Source: CAYVTV01 sp964526475 (lineage in GTDB: Bacteria > Bacteroidota > Bacteroidia > Bacteroidales > GCA-2748055). From it: a DNA stretch of 8,844 nt. Where the stretch lies: the NCBI GenBank assembly GCA_964526475.1, contig CAZGKF010000076.1:1-8844 (forward strand), given 5' to 3'. Each line of letters starts with the position of its first letter. The first letter of the stretch is position 1. The translations under genes and the position numbers were made by a program. This document shows positions 1 through 6,228 of the stretch, one piece after another. The notes under the pieces are model-generated. The model did no database searches. It had not been told where the DNA came from and was given only the letters and a program-made list of their open reading frames with translations.

Positions 1-55
1 GAATCGGTGGTCAGCATCGGCCGGAATGGGTGGTCAAGATCGTCCGGAATATACA
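1..55. mobile_element. Probable outer end of an IS21-type insertion sequence (partial)
   Basis: Two adjacent 23-bp units, 5-27 and 28-50, differ at only four positions (5/28, 14/37, 15/38, 20/43). The bases gaat at 1-4 look like the end of a further unit cut by the window edge. Each unit carries ggtggtca...atcg.ccggaat. Multiple subterminal repeats of this kind, with a ggtggtca core, are typical of the ends of IS21-family elements in Bacteroidota. Read on the minus strand, the sequence would start TGTATATTCCGG, so the element would end with CA at 54-55, matching the TG...CA termini of that family. No transposase gene is inside the window, so the family assignment rests on the end sequence alone. 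Confidence 0.45.
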
Positions 56-87
56 AAAGTGAATGCTTTTAGTATATTTTTGTATAT
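49..87. repeat. Overlapping inverted repeats at the IS/chromosome junction
   Basis: The ten bases atatacaaaa (49-58) are exactly matched in inverted orientation by ttttgtatat (78-87). The same left arm extended by one base (49-59) also pairs with 66-77 if one extra base (a71) is bulged out. The left arm therefore has two alternative partners, which are themselves near direct repeats. The structure spans the presumed IS end at 55. It could be a transposase-binding feature, a transcription stop at the IS edge, or chance in AT-rich DNA. Confidence 0.4.
75..82 (+). promoter_or_regulatory. Candidate Bacteroidota -7 element
   Basis: The bases tatttttg match the Bacteroidota -7 consensus TAnnTTTG. 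They lie about 100 bp before the ATG at 181. No clear TTTG -33 element is present at the expected distance upstream. The site lies just outside the presumed IS end, so insertion may have separated it from an original -33 box. Confidence 0.3.
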
Positions 88-180
88 GTACAAGCCCTGC
101 ATGCCTTTGTGGAATTTATTTAACAATGATAATAATATCCGTAATATTTATTTATTCAAACATTCAAAAATTTTATAACC

Positions 181-1077
181 ATGGAAACAAATTCAAATGA
201 TCGACCAACAAAATCCAGCAGATTCATGAGAAAAGCACTGGTTATTTTGGGGATTCTATTTATTTCAGCTCTGGTTTTAATGATTTTATTCATTAAACGA
301 ACCGGGAAATTGAATTCTGAGAATCAGGATTTGCAAAATGAGCGGACAATGTTAATGGAAGAGGGTGATCGCCTTATTGCTGAGAAAAATAAGAGTAATG
401 AGGAGTTAAAAGATTTAAAAACAGAAATGACACAACTGGAGGCTAATTATGAAGAGTTGGTTCAGAAATGGGATGTGCAAATTTCTTCCCTTAGGAGCCG
501 AACGCAGCAAATTGAACAACTGAAGAAGCAGATTGAGGAATTTAAAGCTATGGAAGAGGAATATGTTAATTTACAGAATCAGCATTCCGGACTTTTATCA
601 GAAAAGGAATCGCTTGATGGCCAAATCGAAAAGCTTTCGGAAAAAATCATGATGCTGGAGGACAGCATTGAAAATTCCCGGGGACTACATGCTTATAACA
701 TCAGTCCTCTCACGAAGTGGGAACGGTGGCTGTGGGCTGACAGGTATAATGTTTCCCGCGCCCGCAGGGTTAATGAAACAGCCGTAAGCTTTGAAATAGC
801 AGGTAATAGTTTTACTGAGACCGGGAAGCGTATGGTTTATCTTAATATGCTGGATCCTGCTGGTTCGGTTCTCTATCCTTCTGTTGAACGGTTTTTGAAT
901 AAAGAAACCGGAGAGGAAAGTCCATTTACCCTAAAGAAAGAAATAAACTTTACGGGGGATTATCTGCAAATGAACTTTATTGTGAACCATCCGGAACGCC
1001 TTGAACCGGGGACATACCAGATTAAAGTATATATTGACGGTAAACTTGTCAGATCAGGCCAGGTGAGATTTGAGTAG
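181..1077 (+). CDS. Membrane-anchored coiled-coil protein of unknown function
   Basis: I do not recognise a named family. The 298-aa product has a short basic cytoplasmic N-terminus (residues 1-18), one hydrophobic segment (about 19-38) and then a long Glu/Lys/Gln-rich heptad-like stretch (about 43-166) that should form a parallel coiled coil. The remaining 130 residues (about 168-298) are non-coiled. This part starts with an aromatic-rich segment (KWERWLWADRYN, 179-190) and ends with alternating hydrophobic strands and the phrase EPGTYQIKVYIDGKLV, which resembles a beta-sandwich. The absence of a cleavable signal and the basic N-terminus suggest an N-in inner-membrane anchor with the coil and beta domain in the periplasm. 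The ATG at 181 is the first in frame and no Shine-Dalgarno is seen, as is usual in Bacteroidota. It is convergent with the response regulator downstream. A structural or envelope-spanning role is possible but not shown. Confidence 0.8.
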   Translation: METNSNDRPTKSSRFMRKALVILGILFISALVLMILFIKRTGKLNSENQDLQNERTMLMEEGDRLIAEKNKSNEELKDLKTEMTQLEANYEELVQKWDVQISSLRSRTQQIEQLKKQIEEFKAMEEEYVNLQNQHSGLLSEKESLDGQIEKLSEKIMMLEDSIENSRGLHAYNISPLTKWERWLWADRYNVSRARRVNETAVSFEIAGNSFTETGKRMVYLNMLDPAGSVLYPSVERFLNKETGEESPFTLKKEINFTGDYLQMNFIVNHPERLEPGTYQIKVYIDGKLVRSGQVRFE

Positions 1078-1079
1078 GG

Positions 1080-1101
1080 AGTGGTATTATACTGTTTTTT
1101 T
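1080..1101 (+). terminator. Weak possible terminator after the coiled-coil gene
   Basis: Three bases after the stop codon, a short stem (agt at 1080-1082 with act at 1091-1093, plus one G-U pair) is followed almost at once by a run of seven T residues (1095-1101). The T-tract and its position fit an intrinsic terminator, but the stem is short and weak. Confidence 0.3.
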
Positions 1102-1239
1102 GAAATACATAAACACGGAAATTGGCTCTGGAAATTGAAAACTATCAATATTAGTGAGGGTTTGACTGAAGGAATAGTAAAAGGAACGGTAATGTATAAT
1201 AGAGAATAATATCAGACACTAAAAATTTAACTTCTTCTA

Positions 1240-1267
1240 ATGGCAATCTGGCCATAGTTTCCGGAAA
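1240..1267. repeat. Short hairpin and palindrome between convergent genes
   Basis: The 213-bp gap between two convergent stop codons holds a 5-bp stem (atggc 1240-1244 with gccat 1251-1255, loop of six). Right after it comes a perfect 10-bp palindrome, tttccggaaa (1258-1267). On the minus strand this lies just past the end of the response regulator gene and could help end its transcript, but there is no immediate T-run. Nothing else recognisable is present in the gap. Confidence 0.3.
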
Positions 1268-1290
1268 ATATCAGCACTTAAATTCATATA

Positions 1291-2652
1291 CTACTGACTA
1301 ATGTTATATATGCTGATTTTATTATACAGTGTCTTTCTGTCAATATTTAGCAATCGTGCTGCCTTAGATTTATTGAAATTGGCTTTCTTTAGTGCATTTT
1401 CAATCAGTTGTTTTTCGAATTCCCGTGAAGCAACTTTTAACCTGTTATTCCCCTCCTCAACTACCATTTCCTCAGGATTCTGAGAATTATCCAGTTCAGT
1501 ATTCAGGATATTAGAAGGTAAGCAGTCAACTGTAATTAATTCTCCTCCGGCCATTAATACAGCACGGTTTATTACATTCCTCAACTCTCTTAAATTTCCG
1601 GGCCAGGGATAGTTCTTAATGATTCCTGTTAATGATGGATCAATACCACTGATATTCTTTTTAACTCTTGAATTTGCTGTTTTAATAAAGTGTTCTACAA
1701 AAATAGAAATATCCTCCTTTCTTTCTCTTAGAGGGGGAATTACAAGTTTAAATTCGTTTAACCTGTGGTAAAGGTCTATCCTGAAGTTGTTATTATTTAC
1801 TTCATGCAGGATGTCAACATTAGATGCGGCAATAATACGAACGTCAACCGGTATGGTTTTCGTATCACCTACTTTTGTAATATATCTTTCCTGGATCGCC
1901 CTAAGTAGTTTAACTTGAACCTCATAACTTAAATTGCCCACTTCATCCAGAAATAAAGTGCCACCTTTAGCTTCTTCGAATACTCCTGTTTTATCCTTAA
2001 TAGCACTGGTAAATGAACCTTTGATATGACCAAACAGTTCGCTGTTTGCCAACTCATTGGGTATAGCACCACAATCGACAGCGACAAACGGTTTATTACT
2101 GCGTTCGCTTCCATAATGTATAGCTTTGGCTATGAACTCTTTCCCGGAGCCGGTCTCTCCCTCTATCAGAACGGAAAAGTTTGTTGGAGCTACCTTATCC
2201 ACATACTCCATTAATTTCTGCATCTTCCTACTGGCACCAAAAACAAAAATTTCTTCAAAGGAGAATTTAGTTTCTTTTTCTCCTTTGCTTTTAAATGCAT
2301 TACCTATCGTATGAAGTAATTCATCTGGTTGTATAGGCTTGGTGACATAATCGAAAGCTCCGGACTTAATTAGTTGAACAGCCATCTTAACATCCTCATA
2401 AGCTGTCATGATAATAACTATTGTTGGTGGATTTTTTGACTTAACATACCGGAGTATTTTAAGTCCGTCCGAATCGGGAAGACGAAAGTCACATATTATG
2501 AGGTCGAAATTCTTTTCATCAATTCGTTTAAAAGCCTCGATACCTGAAAAAACCATTTCAGTATCATAATTGTTTTTCTTAAGATAGTTTTTTAAAAGAT
2601 TACAAATATATGTATCATCATCTATGACAAGGATAGATTTTCTAATTGACAT
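1291..2652 (-). CDS. Sigma-54-dependent response regulator, NtrC family
   Basis: The 453-aa protein has the full NtrC layout. The receiver domain (1-120) has the acidic pair D11/D12, phosphoacceptor D55, T83 and K105. The central AAA+ domain (about 135-370) has Walker A GETGSGKE (165-172), the sigma-54 contact loop GSFTSA (212-217), Walker B with LDE (235-237) and the FRIDLYHRL arginine-finger region (290-298). The C-terminal Fis-type helix-turn-helix (about 419-453) contains KSKAARLLNIDRKTLYNKI. It should bind enhancer sites as an oligomer and use ATP to open sigma-54 promoters. The contact loop is GSFTSA instead of GAFTGA; the key F and T are kept. The start is ATG with no Shine-Dalgarno, preceded by a -7-like box. 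Its cognate kinase is not adjacent, but a hybrid kinase with an HPt lies about 1.1 kb away. The target genes are unknown; I saw no convincing -24/-12 promoter in the intergenic regions. Confidence 0.95.
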   Translation of the reverse strand: MSIRKSILVIDDDTYICNLLKNYLKKNNYDTEMVFSGIEAFKRIDEKNFDLIICDFRLPDSDGLKILRYVKSKNPPTIVIIMTAYEDVKMAVQLIKSGAFDYVTKPIQPDELLHTIGNAFKSKGEKETKFSFEEIFVFGASRKMQKLMEYVDKVAPTNFSVLIEGETGSGKEFIAKAIHYGSERSNKPFVAVDCGAIPNELANSELFGHIKGSFTSAIKDKTGVFEEAKGGTLFLDEVGNLSYEVQVKLLRAIQERYITKVGDTKTIPVDVRIIAASNVDILHEVNNNNFRIDLYHRLNEFKLVIPPLRERKEDISIFVEHFIKTANSRVKKNISGIDPSLTGIIKNYPWPGNLRELRNVINRAVLMAGGELITVDCLPSNILNTELDNSQNPEEMVVEEGNNRLKVASREFEKQLIENALKKANFNKSKAARLLNIDRKTLYNKISIYNISQ

Positions 2653-2704
2653 AATAAGAGTTTTGTTGGGCAGACTTTTTAGAAATCCGTCTTTCCCTTT
2701 CTTA

Positions 2705-2712
2705 CAAAACTA
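2705..2712 (-). promoter_or_regulatory. Candidate -7 element for the sigma-54 response regulator
   Basis: On the minus strand these bases read TAGTTTTG, matching the Bacteroidota -7 consensus TAnnTTTG. They would give a leader of about 45 nt before the ATG at 2652. No TTTG is present at the ideal -33 spacing, only a T-rich stretch. If real, the regulator is transcribed independently of the small gene upstream of it. Confidence 0.4.
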
Positions 2713-2756
2713 ATAAAAAGATATTAAAAAATAGATCATTAATAATAAGGCAGGCT

Positions 2757-3128
2757 TTATTCTGTATTGAAATAAATAAGTCCGGCATTAATTTTACTTT
2801 TTTCCAGTTCCCCCTTTATCTTTTCTTTTAAATAATCAGGGACAACTAAAAATAAATGTCCTTTATTTTTTTTTAAATATAAAGACATCAATTTCCATTT
2901 TTCTGCATCCATAGTATCTTCTAACTCAATTTCGTATATATTTAACACTTTTCCATAATGTACTGCTACATCAGGTATGAGACCATCATCTTTTACATTT
3001 GATGGAATTTTGTCAGGAGTATCAAAACCTTCTAATTCTTTAACCTCGATTTTATCCGGGGCCCGGTCATCTTTAATCTTTGAGATCACTGCCCTTACTA
3101 CCAGGGTTTTATTAATTTTTTTTGCCAT
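2757..3128 (-). CDS. Small protein with possible degenerate PD-(D/E)XK nuclease-like fold
   Basis: The 123-aa product has no signal peptide or membrane segment and I cannot name its family. The N-terminal third is charged (many K, D, E). From residue 50 it reads as an alternating alpha/beta domain. It has P52-D53 at the start of a strand, E66-I-E68 at the end of the next strand (VLNIYEIELE), a helix with W78 (AEKWKLMSLYLKK), a hydrophobic strand HLFLVVPD (91-98), another helix, and a final strand AGLIYF. PD followed by ExE/ExK and a tryptophan helix is the layout of PD-(D/E)XK nucleases, but the usual catalytic lysine is replaced by E68, so the protein may be inactive or the resemblance accidental. 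It lies 104 bp upstream of the sigma-54 regulator on the same strand and is divergent from dodecin. It has an ATG start and codon use like its neighbours. Confidence 0.7.
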   Translation of the reverse strand: MAKKINKTLVVRAVISKIKDDRAPDKIEVKELEGFDTPDKIPSNVKDDGLIPDVAVHYGKVLNIYEIELEDTMDAEKWKLMSLYLKKNKGHLFLVVPDYLKEKIKGELEKSKINAGLIYFNTE

Positions 3129-3369
3129 ATCACTGGGTTTTTAATTGTTTTCATCATGATTTATAGTTTCCAAATTCATACCAGAATTATTCATGACTTT
3201 TATCTGATACTGACAAGTCCTTATAGATCAAATTTTTATTACCTTATATTTTTGTAAATCTTTTGAAATTCTGTATGCATTTATTCACACCTGTTGAAAT
3301 ATTCCACAGTTTTAATTTCCACACATTCCTGTCGTATACATTCTGCGAAAATGCATGTGATTGTATTAC

Positions 3370-3385
3370 AGTAAATAATGTTACT
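3370..3385 (+). repeat. Small hairpin in the dodecin leader
   Basis: The bases agtaa (3370-3374) pair with ttact (3381-3385) around a six-base loop. It is the first of three consecutive hairpins upstream of dodecin. Alone it is too short to be significant. Confidence 0.3.
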
Positions 3386-3408
3386 ACCGGAGCAGAAAAA
3401 ACATTTAT

Positions 3409-3440
3409 ATTCCATTATGGTATAAATCTGGTAGTGGAAT
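3409..3440 (+). repeat. 9-bp hairpin in the dodecin leader
   Basis: Positions 3409-3417 (attccatta) pair with 3432-3440 (tagtggaat) through eight Watson-Crick pairs and one G-U pair, with a 14-base loop. The loop and right-hand edge include taaatctg (3423-3430), one base away from a -7 consensus. The region could therefore be either a transcribed hairpin or an operator overlapping a promoter. Confidence 0.4.
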
Positions 3441-3441
3441 G

Positions 3442-3476
3442 AAATATTGAATTAAAAACTTTATTAATCAATATTT
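3442..3476 (+). repeat. Perfect 9-bp inverted repeat just before dodecin
   Basis: The bases aaatattga (3442-3450) and tcaatattt (3468-3476) are exact inverted copies with a 17-base spacer. The repeat starts one base after the previous hairpin and ends 14 bases before the dodecin ATG. All arms are AT-rich, so an RNA stem would be weak; a dimeric regulator binding site is an equally good reading. Confidence 0.45.
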
Positions 3477-3490
3477 AAAAACCAATAGTT

Positions 3491-3694
3491 ATGAAAATTG
3501 TAAAAATAATTGAAGTTATCGCATCTTCGGACAAAGGTTTTACTGAAGCAACCCAGAATGCTGTGCAACAAGCATCAGAGACGGTTAAAAATATCAAATC
3601 TATTTATATCAAGCATATGAATGCAAATGTTGAAAACAATAAAATTGTTTCCTATGCTGTAAATGCAAAGATTTCGTTTGAAATAGACAAATAA
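3491..3694 (+). CDS. Dodecin, flavin-binding storage protein
   Basis: The 67-aa product matches the dodecin family along its whole length. It starts with a beta strand (KIVKIIEVIASSDKGF), then has a single amphipathic helix (TEATQNAVQQASETV) and two further strands (IKSIYIKHMNANVENN and IVSYAVNAKISFEI). Family members form hollow dodecamers that bind flavins such as FMN or riboflavin, or CoA in some bacteria, and are thought to buffer free flavin and limit photo-oxidative damage. The length is the usual 65-75 residues. The ATG at 3491 is the only sensible start. The gene is monocistronic, divergent from the 123-aa gene and convergent with the hybrid kinase, with only 27 bp between the stops. 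Its upstream region is rich in inverted repeats. Identification is by sequence pattern; the ligand cannot be decided here. Confidence 0.95.
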   Translation: MKIVKIIEVIASSDKGFTEATQNAVQQASETVKNIKSIYIKHMNANVENNKIVSYAVNAKISFEIDK

Positions 3695-3721
3695 GGAAGG
3701 GGAGGGGGGAGAGATTCTGAG
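3695..3721. other. G-rich spacer between convergent stops
   Basis: The whole gap between the dodecin stop and the hybrid kinase stop is 27 bp. Its plus strand is strongly G-rich (3696-3711), with runs of two, four and six G. It has no stem-loop typical of a bidirectional terminator. Its gggaggggggaga...attc pattern resembles the minus strand of the C-rich repeat at the right end of the window, so it may be a worn remnant of that repeat. Confidence 0.35.
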
Positions 3722-6094
3722 TTAATAATAAAAATCTTTGATATTTCCCGTTTCTTTTTTAATGTCTTTGAGAACATTATCAATTTCGTAAATGGTATTT
3801 CTGACTAGTTCGGCGACTCCGTCTGTATCGTTCGAAATGAGTGTTTTGGTTTCAATTTCAACCAGTTTAGGAATGATCTTATTCACTTCCAAATGTTTGA
3901 AAGAAGGAAGTATTTTATGGGCAATTTCTCCGATTTCTTTCCAGTTCTCCTTCTCAAGTGAATGTTTGAAATTTAAAACAGCAGTTTCCGAATTTTCAAT
4001 AAAAGTCTTCAGTACCTGGATTATAAAGTTCGGGTCGTTGTTTGCCATATTATTTAAATCAAATAAATTATATGATTTTGGGCTTAGTTCACTTTTTAAA
4101 ATAATTTCAGTTCTGGGTTTGCTTGTTTGTTGAGATTTTATTTGAAGAACTTCACATATTTTATTGAAAAGGTAAATTTCTCTATAGGGTTTAATTAAAT
4201 AATCATTGATTCCCGCCTTATGATATTTACTGATATTATCCTTTAAGGCTACTGCGGTAACAGCAATGATTTTAGATTCCTTATCCTTTTTTATATTACG
4301 CAGATATTTTGCTACTTCGAGGCCGCTAATATCAGGCATATGAATATCCAGAAGTATCACATCATATTTTTTTGCGTCGAGTTTTGTAATCGCTTCTTTT
4401 CCATTCTCTGCCATATCAAATGAGCATTTGAAATTCTGTAGAATTGCTTTTCCAAGCATTAGGTTTACTTTGTCGTCATCAACAAGAAGTACTTTCTTAT
4501 TCTTTAGTTTATCCGGATGAATAGTAGCAGAAAGGAGGGGTACCAGATCCGTCTTCTTTCCTTTTTTGTAGGGAATGGTAAAACTGAATGTGGAACCAAC
4601 ACCTTTCTTACTTGAAACATGTAAGCTGCCATTTTGAAGTTTAACCAGGTTTTTACATATAGACAGTCCCAAACCAGTCCCTTCATATACTTTGCCAGCA
4701 CCAGAACCAATATGTGTATACTGTTTGAATATTTTCTTCATATCTTTTGATGATATCCCAATACCTGTATCCATTACATCAAACCTTATACTGACTTCTT
4801 CCATGGTCTCATTTTCTGAAGTACATGATAGCTTCACAGAACCACTATTAGTAAATTTTACAGCATTTGTAAGTAAATTAATTAATATTTGCTGAAGTCT
4901 AAATGAATCGCCTATCAGAATCCTGTCCGGATTTTCACTTATTTCAAAAGTGAATGACAGATTCTTCTCCTCTGCTTTGATTAATATCGATTTGTAGACA
5001 TATTCAAGAACAGCTTTCAGGCTGAATGGTCTGTTGTCAAAAATTATCTGGTTAGCCTCAATCTTTGATAAAACAAGAACGTCATTAATTATTGCGAGCA
5101 GATGTTCGGAAGACCTATTCAAAATTTCCACATATTCCTTTTGGCGATTCGATAATTTCGATTGCAGGAGTTGCTCGGCGAACCCCATGATTGCATTTAA
5201 TGGTGTCCGGATTTCATGACTCATATTTGCAAGAAACTGGCTTTTTGCTTTTTCTGCTTTTATGGCCTCTTCCCGTGACTTATTCAAGATTTTTTTTGTT
5301 AGCTTCTCTCCGGTTATATTTCTGGTTACTGCTATACCGGAAACAAAACCTTCGTCACTTTTTATTAATGGGGAAACCCTGATCAAATAATTAGAGTTAC
5401 CTATTTTGTATTCCTTCCTGATCTTTTCACCATTGATTACTTTCTGAAATAAAGGAGTCCATAAATTTGTAATTTCATTATTGGATATTTCAAATAAAGT
5501 TTTCCCTTTAAATCCTGAACTTGTCATGCCGAAATTCCCCATTTCAGTACCCTCAGCCAGCAAAAAGCGCATTTCTCTATCAAAAACAAAAAAGTTTATT
5601 CCGGGTAAATTATTCAGAAGTGCATGATGCAGATGAATATCTTTTTGCAGGTTCTTCTGATGAATGACATATTCAGTCATATCTTTTCCCGTGACAAGAA
5701 TTCCTTTTAAATTCTCATTATGATCGATGATTCGAACATTTTTGGCATCTATTATTCTTCTTTGTTTATTTTGATTAACAATCTGATACTGGGTAGTACC
5801 GGCTTCAGGGGTCTTTTCTTGAATTATTTTTTTAAATATTGATTTAATCTTCCTTTGGTCTTCTTTTATTACAAGCTTATTAACAAAGTTCTCACCGATT
5901 AATTCATTATCAGTTGAGCCGAGTACTTCTTTGGCTCTTTTATTCAGGAAGGCGATATTCCCGGCAGGATCCAGAGTGGCAATAAAGAACATGAACACAT
6001 CAAAACAATGCAGGTTTATTTGATCTTCGTATATATAATCTGAGCTAATTAAATGAGTATTTTCAGGAGTTTTATGTTGAAGTAGTCTTGTCAT
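3722..6094 (-). CDS. Soluble PAS hybrid histidine kinase with receiver and HPt domains
   Basis: This 790-aa protein has no signal peptide or membrane segment, so it senses in the cytoplasm. Two PAS domains (about 30-142 and 155-262) are followed by a short coil and HisKA with the H-box MSHEIRTPLN and phospho-accepting H293. The ATPase domain has the N-box around N406/N410, G1 DTGIGI (442-447) and G2 GTGLGLSI (472-479). The receiver (533-652) has D539/D540, D583, T613 and K635. The C-terminal HPt domain (about 675-780) has H726 in AHKILPSFKHL. All stations of a His-Asp-His relay are present, so the HPt can phosphorylate a separate receiver. The nearest candidate is the sigma-54 regulator on the same strand about 1.1 kb downstream. 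The PAS ligand is not evident; there is no obvious haem or flavin signature. The start is ATG with no Shine-Dalgarno and is preceded by an inverted repeat. The gene is intact. Confidence 0.95.
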   Translation of the reverse strand: MTRLLQHKTPENTHLISSDYIYEDQINLHCFDVFMFFIATLDPAGNIAFLNKRAKEVLGSTDNELIGENFVNKLVIKEDQRKIKSIFKKIIQEKTPEAGTTQYQIVNQNKQRRIIDAKNVRIIDHNENLKGILVTGKDMTEYVIHQKNLQKDIHLHHALLNNLPGINFFVFDREMRFLLAEGTEMGNFGMTSSGFKGKTLFEISNNEITNLWTPLFQKVINGEKIRKEYKIGNSNYLIRVSPLIKSDEGFVSGIAVTRNITGEKLTKKILNKSREEAIKAEKAKSQFLANMSHEIRTPLNAIMGFAEQLLQSKLSNRQKEYVEILNRSSEHLLAIINDVLVLSKIEANQIIFDNRPFSLKAVLEYVYKSILIKAEEKNLSFTFEISENPDRILIGDSFRLQQILINLLTNAVKFTNSGSVKLSCTSENETMEEVSIRFDVMDTGIGISSKDMKKIFKQYTHIGSGAGKVYEGTGLGLSICKNLVKLQNGSLHVSSKKGVGSTFSFTIPYKKGKKTDLVPLLSATIHPDKLKNKKVLLVDDDKVNLMLGKAILQNFKCSFDMAENGKEAITKLDAKKYDVILLDIHMPDISGLEVAKYLRNIKKDKESKIIAVTAVALKDNISKYHKAGINDYLIKPYREIYLFNKICEVLQIKSQQTSKPRTEIILKSELSPKSYNLFDLNNMANNDPNFIIQVLKTFIENSETAVLNFKHSLEKENWKEIGEIAHKILPSFKHLEVNKIIPKLVEIETKTLISNDTDGVAELVRNTIYEIDNVLKDIKKETGNIKDFYY

Positions 6095-6111
6095 AAAGTG
6101 TTTTTTAGTTG

Positions 6112-6137
6112 AACTTAAAACCCCACCTTTTTAAGTT
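6112..6137 (-). promoter_or_regulatory. Inverted repeat in the hybrid kinase leader
   Basis: The bases aacttaaaa (6112-6120) and ttttaagtt (6129-6137) form a perfect 9-bp inverted repeat around an 8-base spacer that is G-rich on the minus strand (AGGTGGGG). It lies 17 bp upstream of the kinase ATG. It could be an operator for an autoregulator or an RNA hairpin near the translation start. It is not followed by a T-run in the direction of the kinase, which argues against a terminator for the upstream gene. Confidence 0.45.
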
Positions 6138-6210
6138 TAGTTTATTGTTTTAAAAACACAAATGCAAATTCAATGAATTTTTGTGTCTTTTTGTAGATAT
6201 TCTGAATACA

Positions 6211-6223
6211 TCAGGACTCCTGA
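6211..6223. repeat. 13-bp perfect palindrome after the DUF1080 gene
   Basis: The bases tcagga-c-tcctga form two exact 6-bp arms around one central base, ending five bases from the DUF1080 stop codon. The one-base loop makes an RNA hairpin unlikely and favours a DNA-level palindrome such as a protein-binding site. No T-run follows on the minus strand. Confidence 0.35.
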
Positions 6224-6228
6224 AATAC

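Larger units (their letters stand above)
3129..3490. other. Divergent intergenic region with several inverted repeats
   Basis: This 362-bp AT-rich gap separates the divergent starts of the 123-aa protein gene and dodecin. It has no convincing ORF. It contains tatttttg at 3247-3254 (a plus-strand match to TAnnTTTG, which would give a leader of about 230 nt for dodecin), an 8-bp inverted repeat around atgcattt (3275-3282 with 3349-3356), and three closer hairpins in the last 120 bp, listed separately. I see no match to the FMN riboswitch core or to a tRNA. Confidence 0.5.

Noticed and set aside
1240..1256. Sigma-54 -24/-12 promoter (tggca...ggcc)
   Set aside because: There are only seven bases between the GG and GC elements instead of ten, it lies between convergent gene ends, and it is better explained as a small hairpin.
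3129..3490. FMN riboswitch upstream of dodecin
   Set aside because: The flavin-related gene and hairpins made it tempting, but none of the conserved G-rich and C-rich core segments of the FMN aptamer are present.
3792..4133. 113-aa plus-strand open frame opposite the HPt region of the kinase
   Set aside because: It is entirely antisense to a well-supported kinase domain, and its low-complexity S/F-rich translation is typical of a shadow frame.
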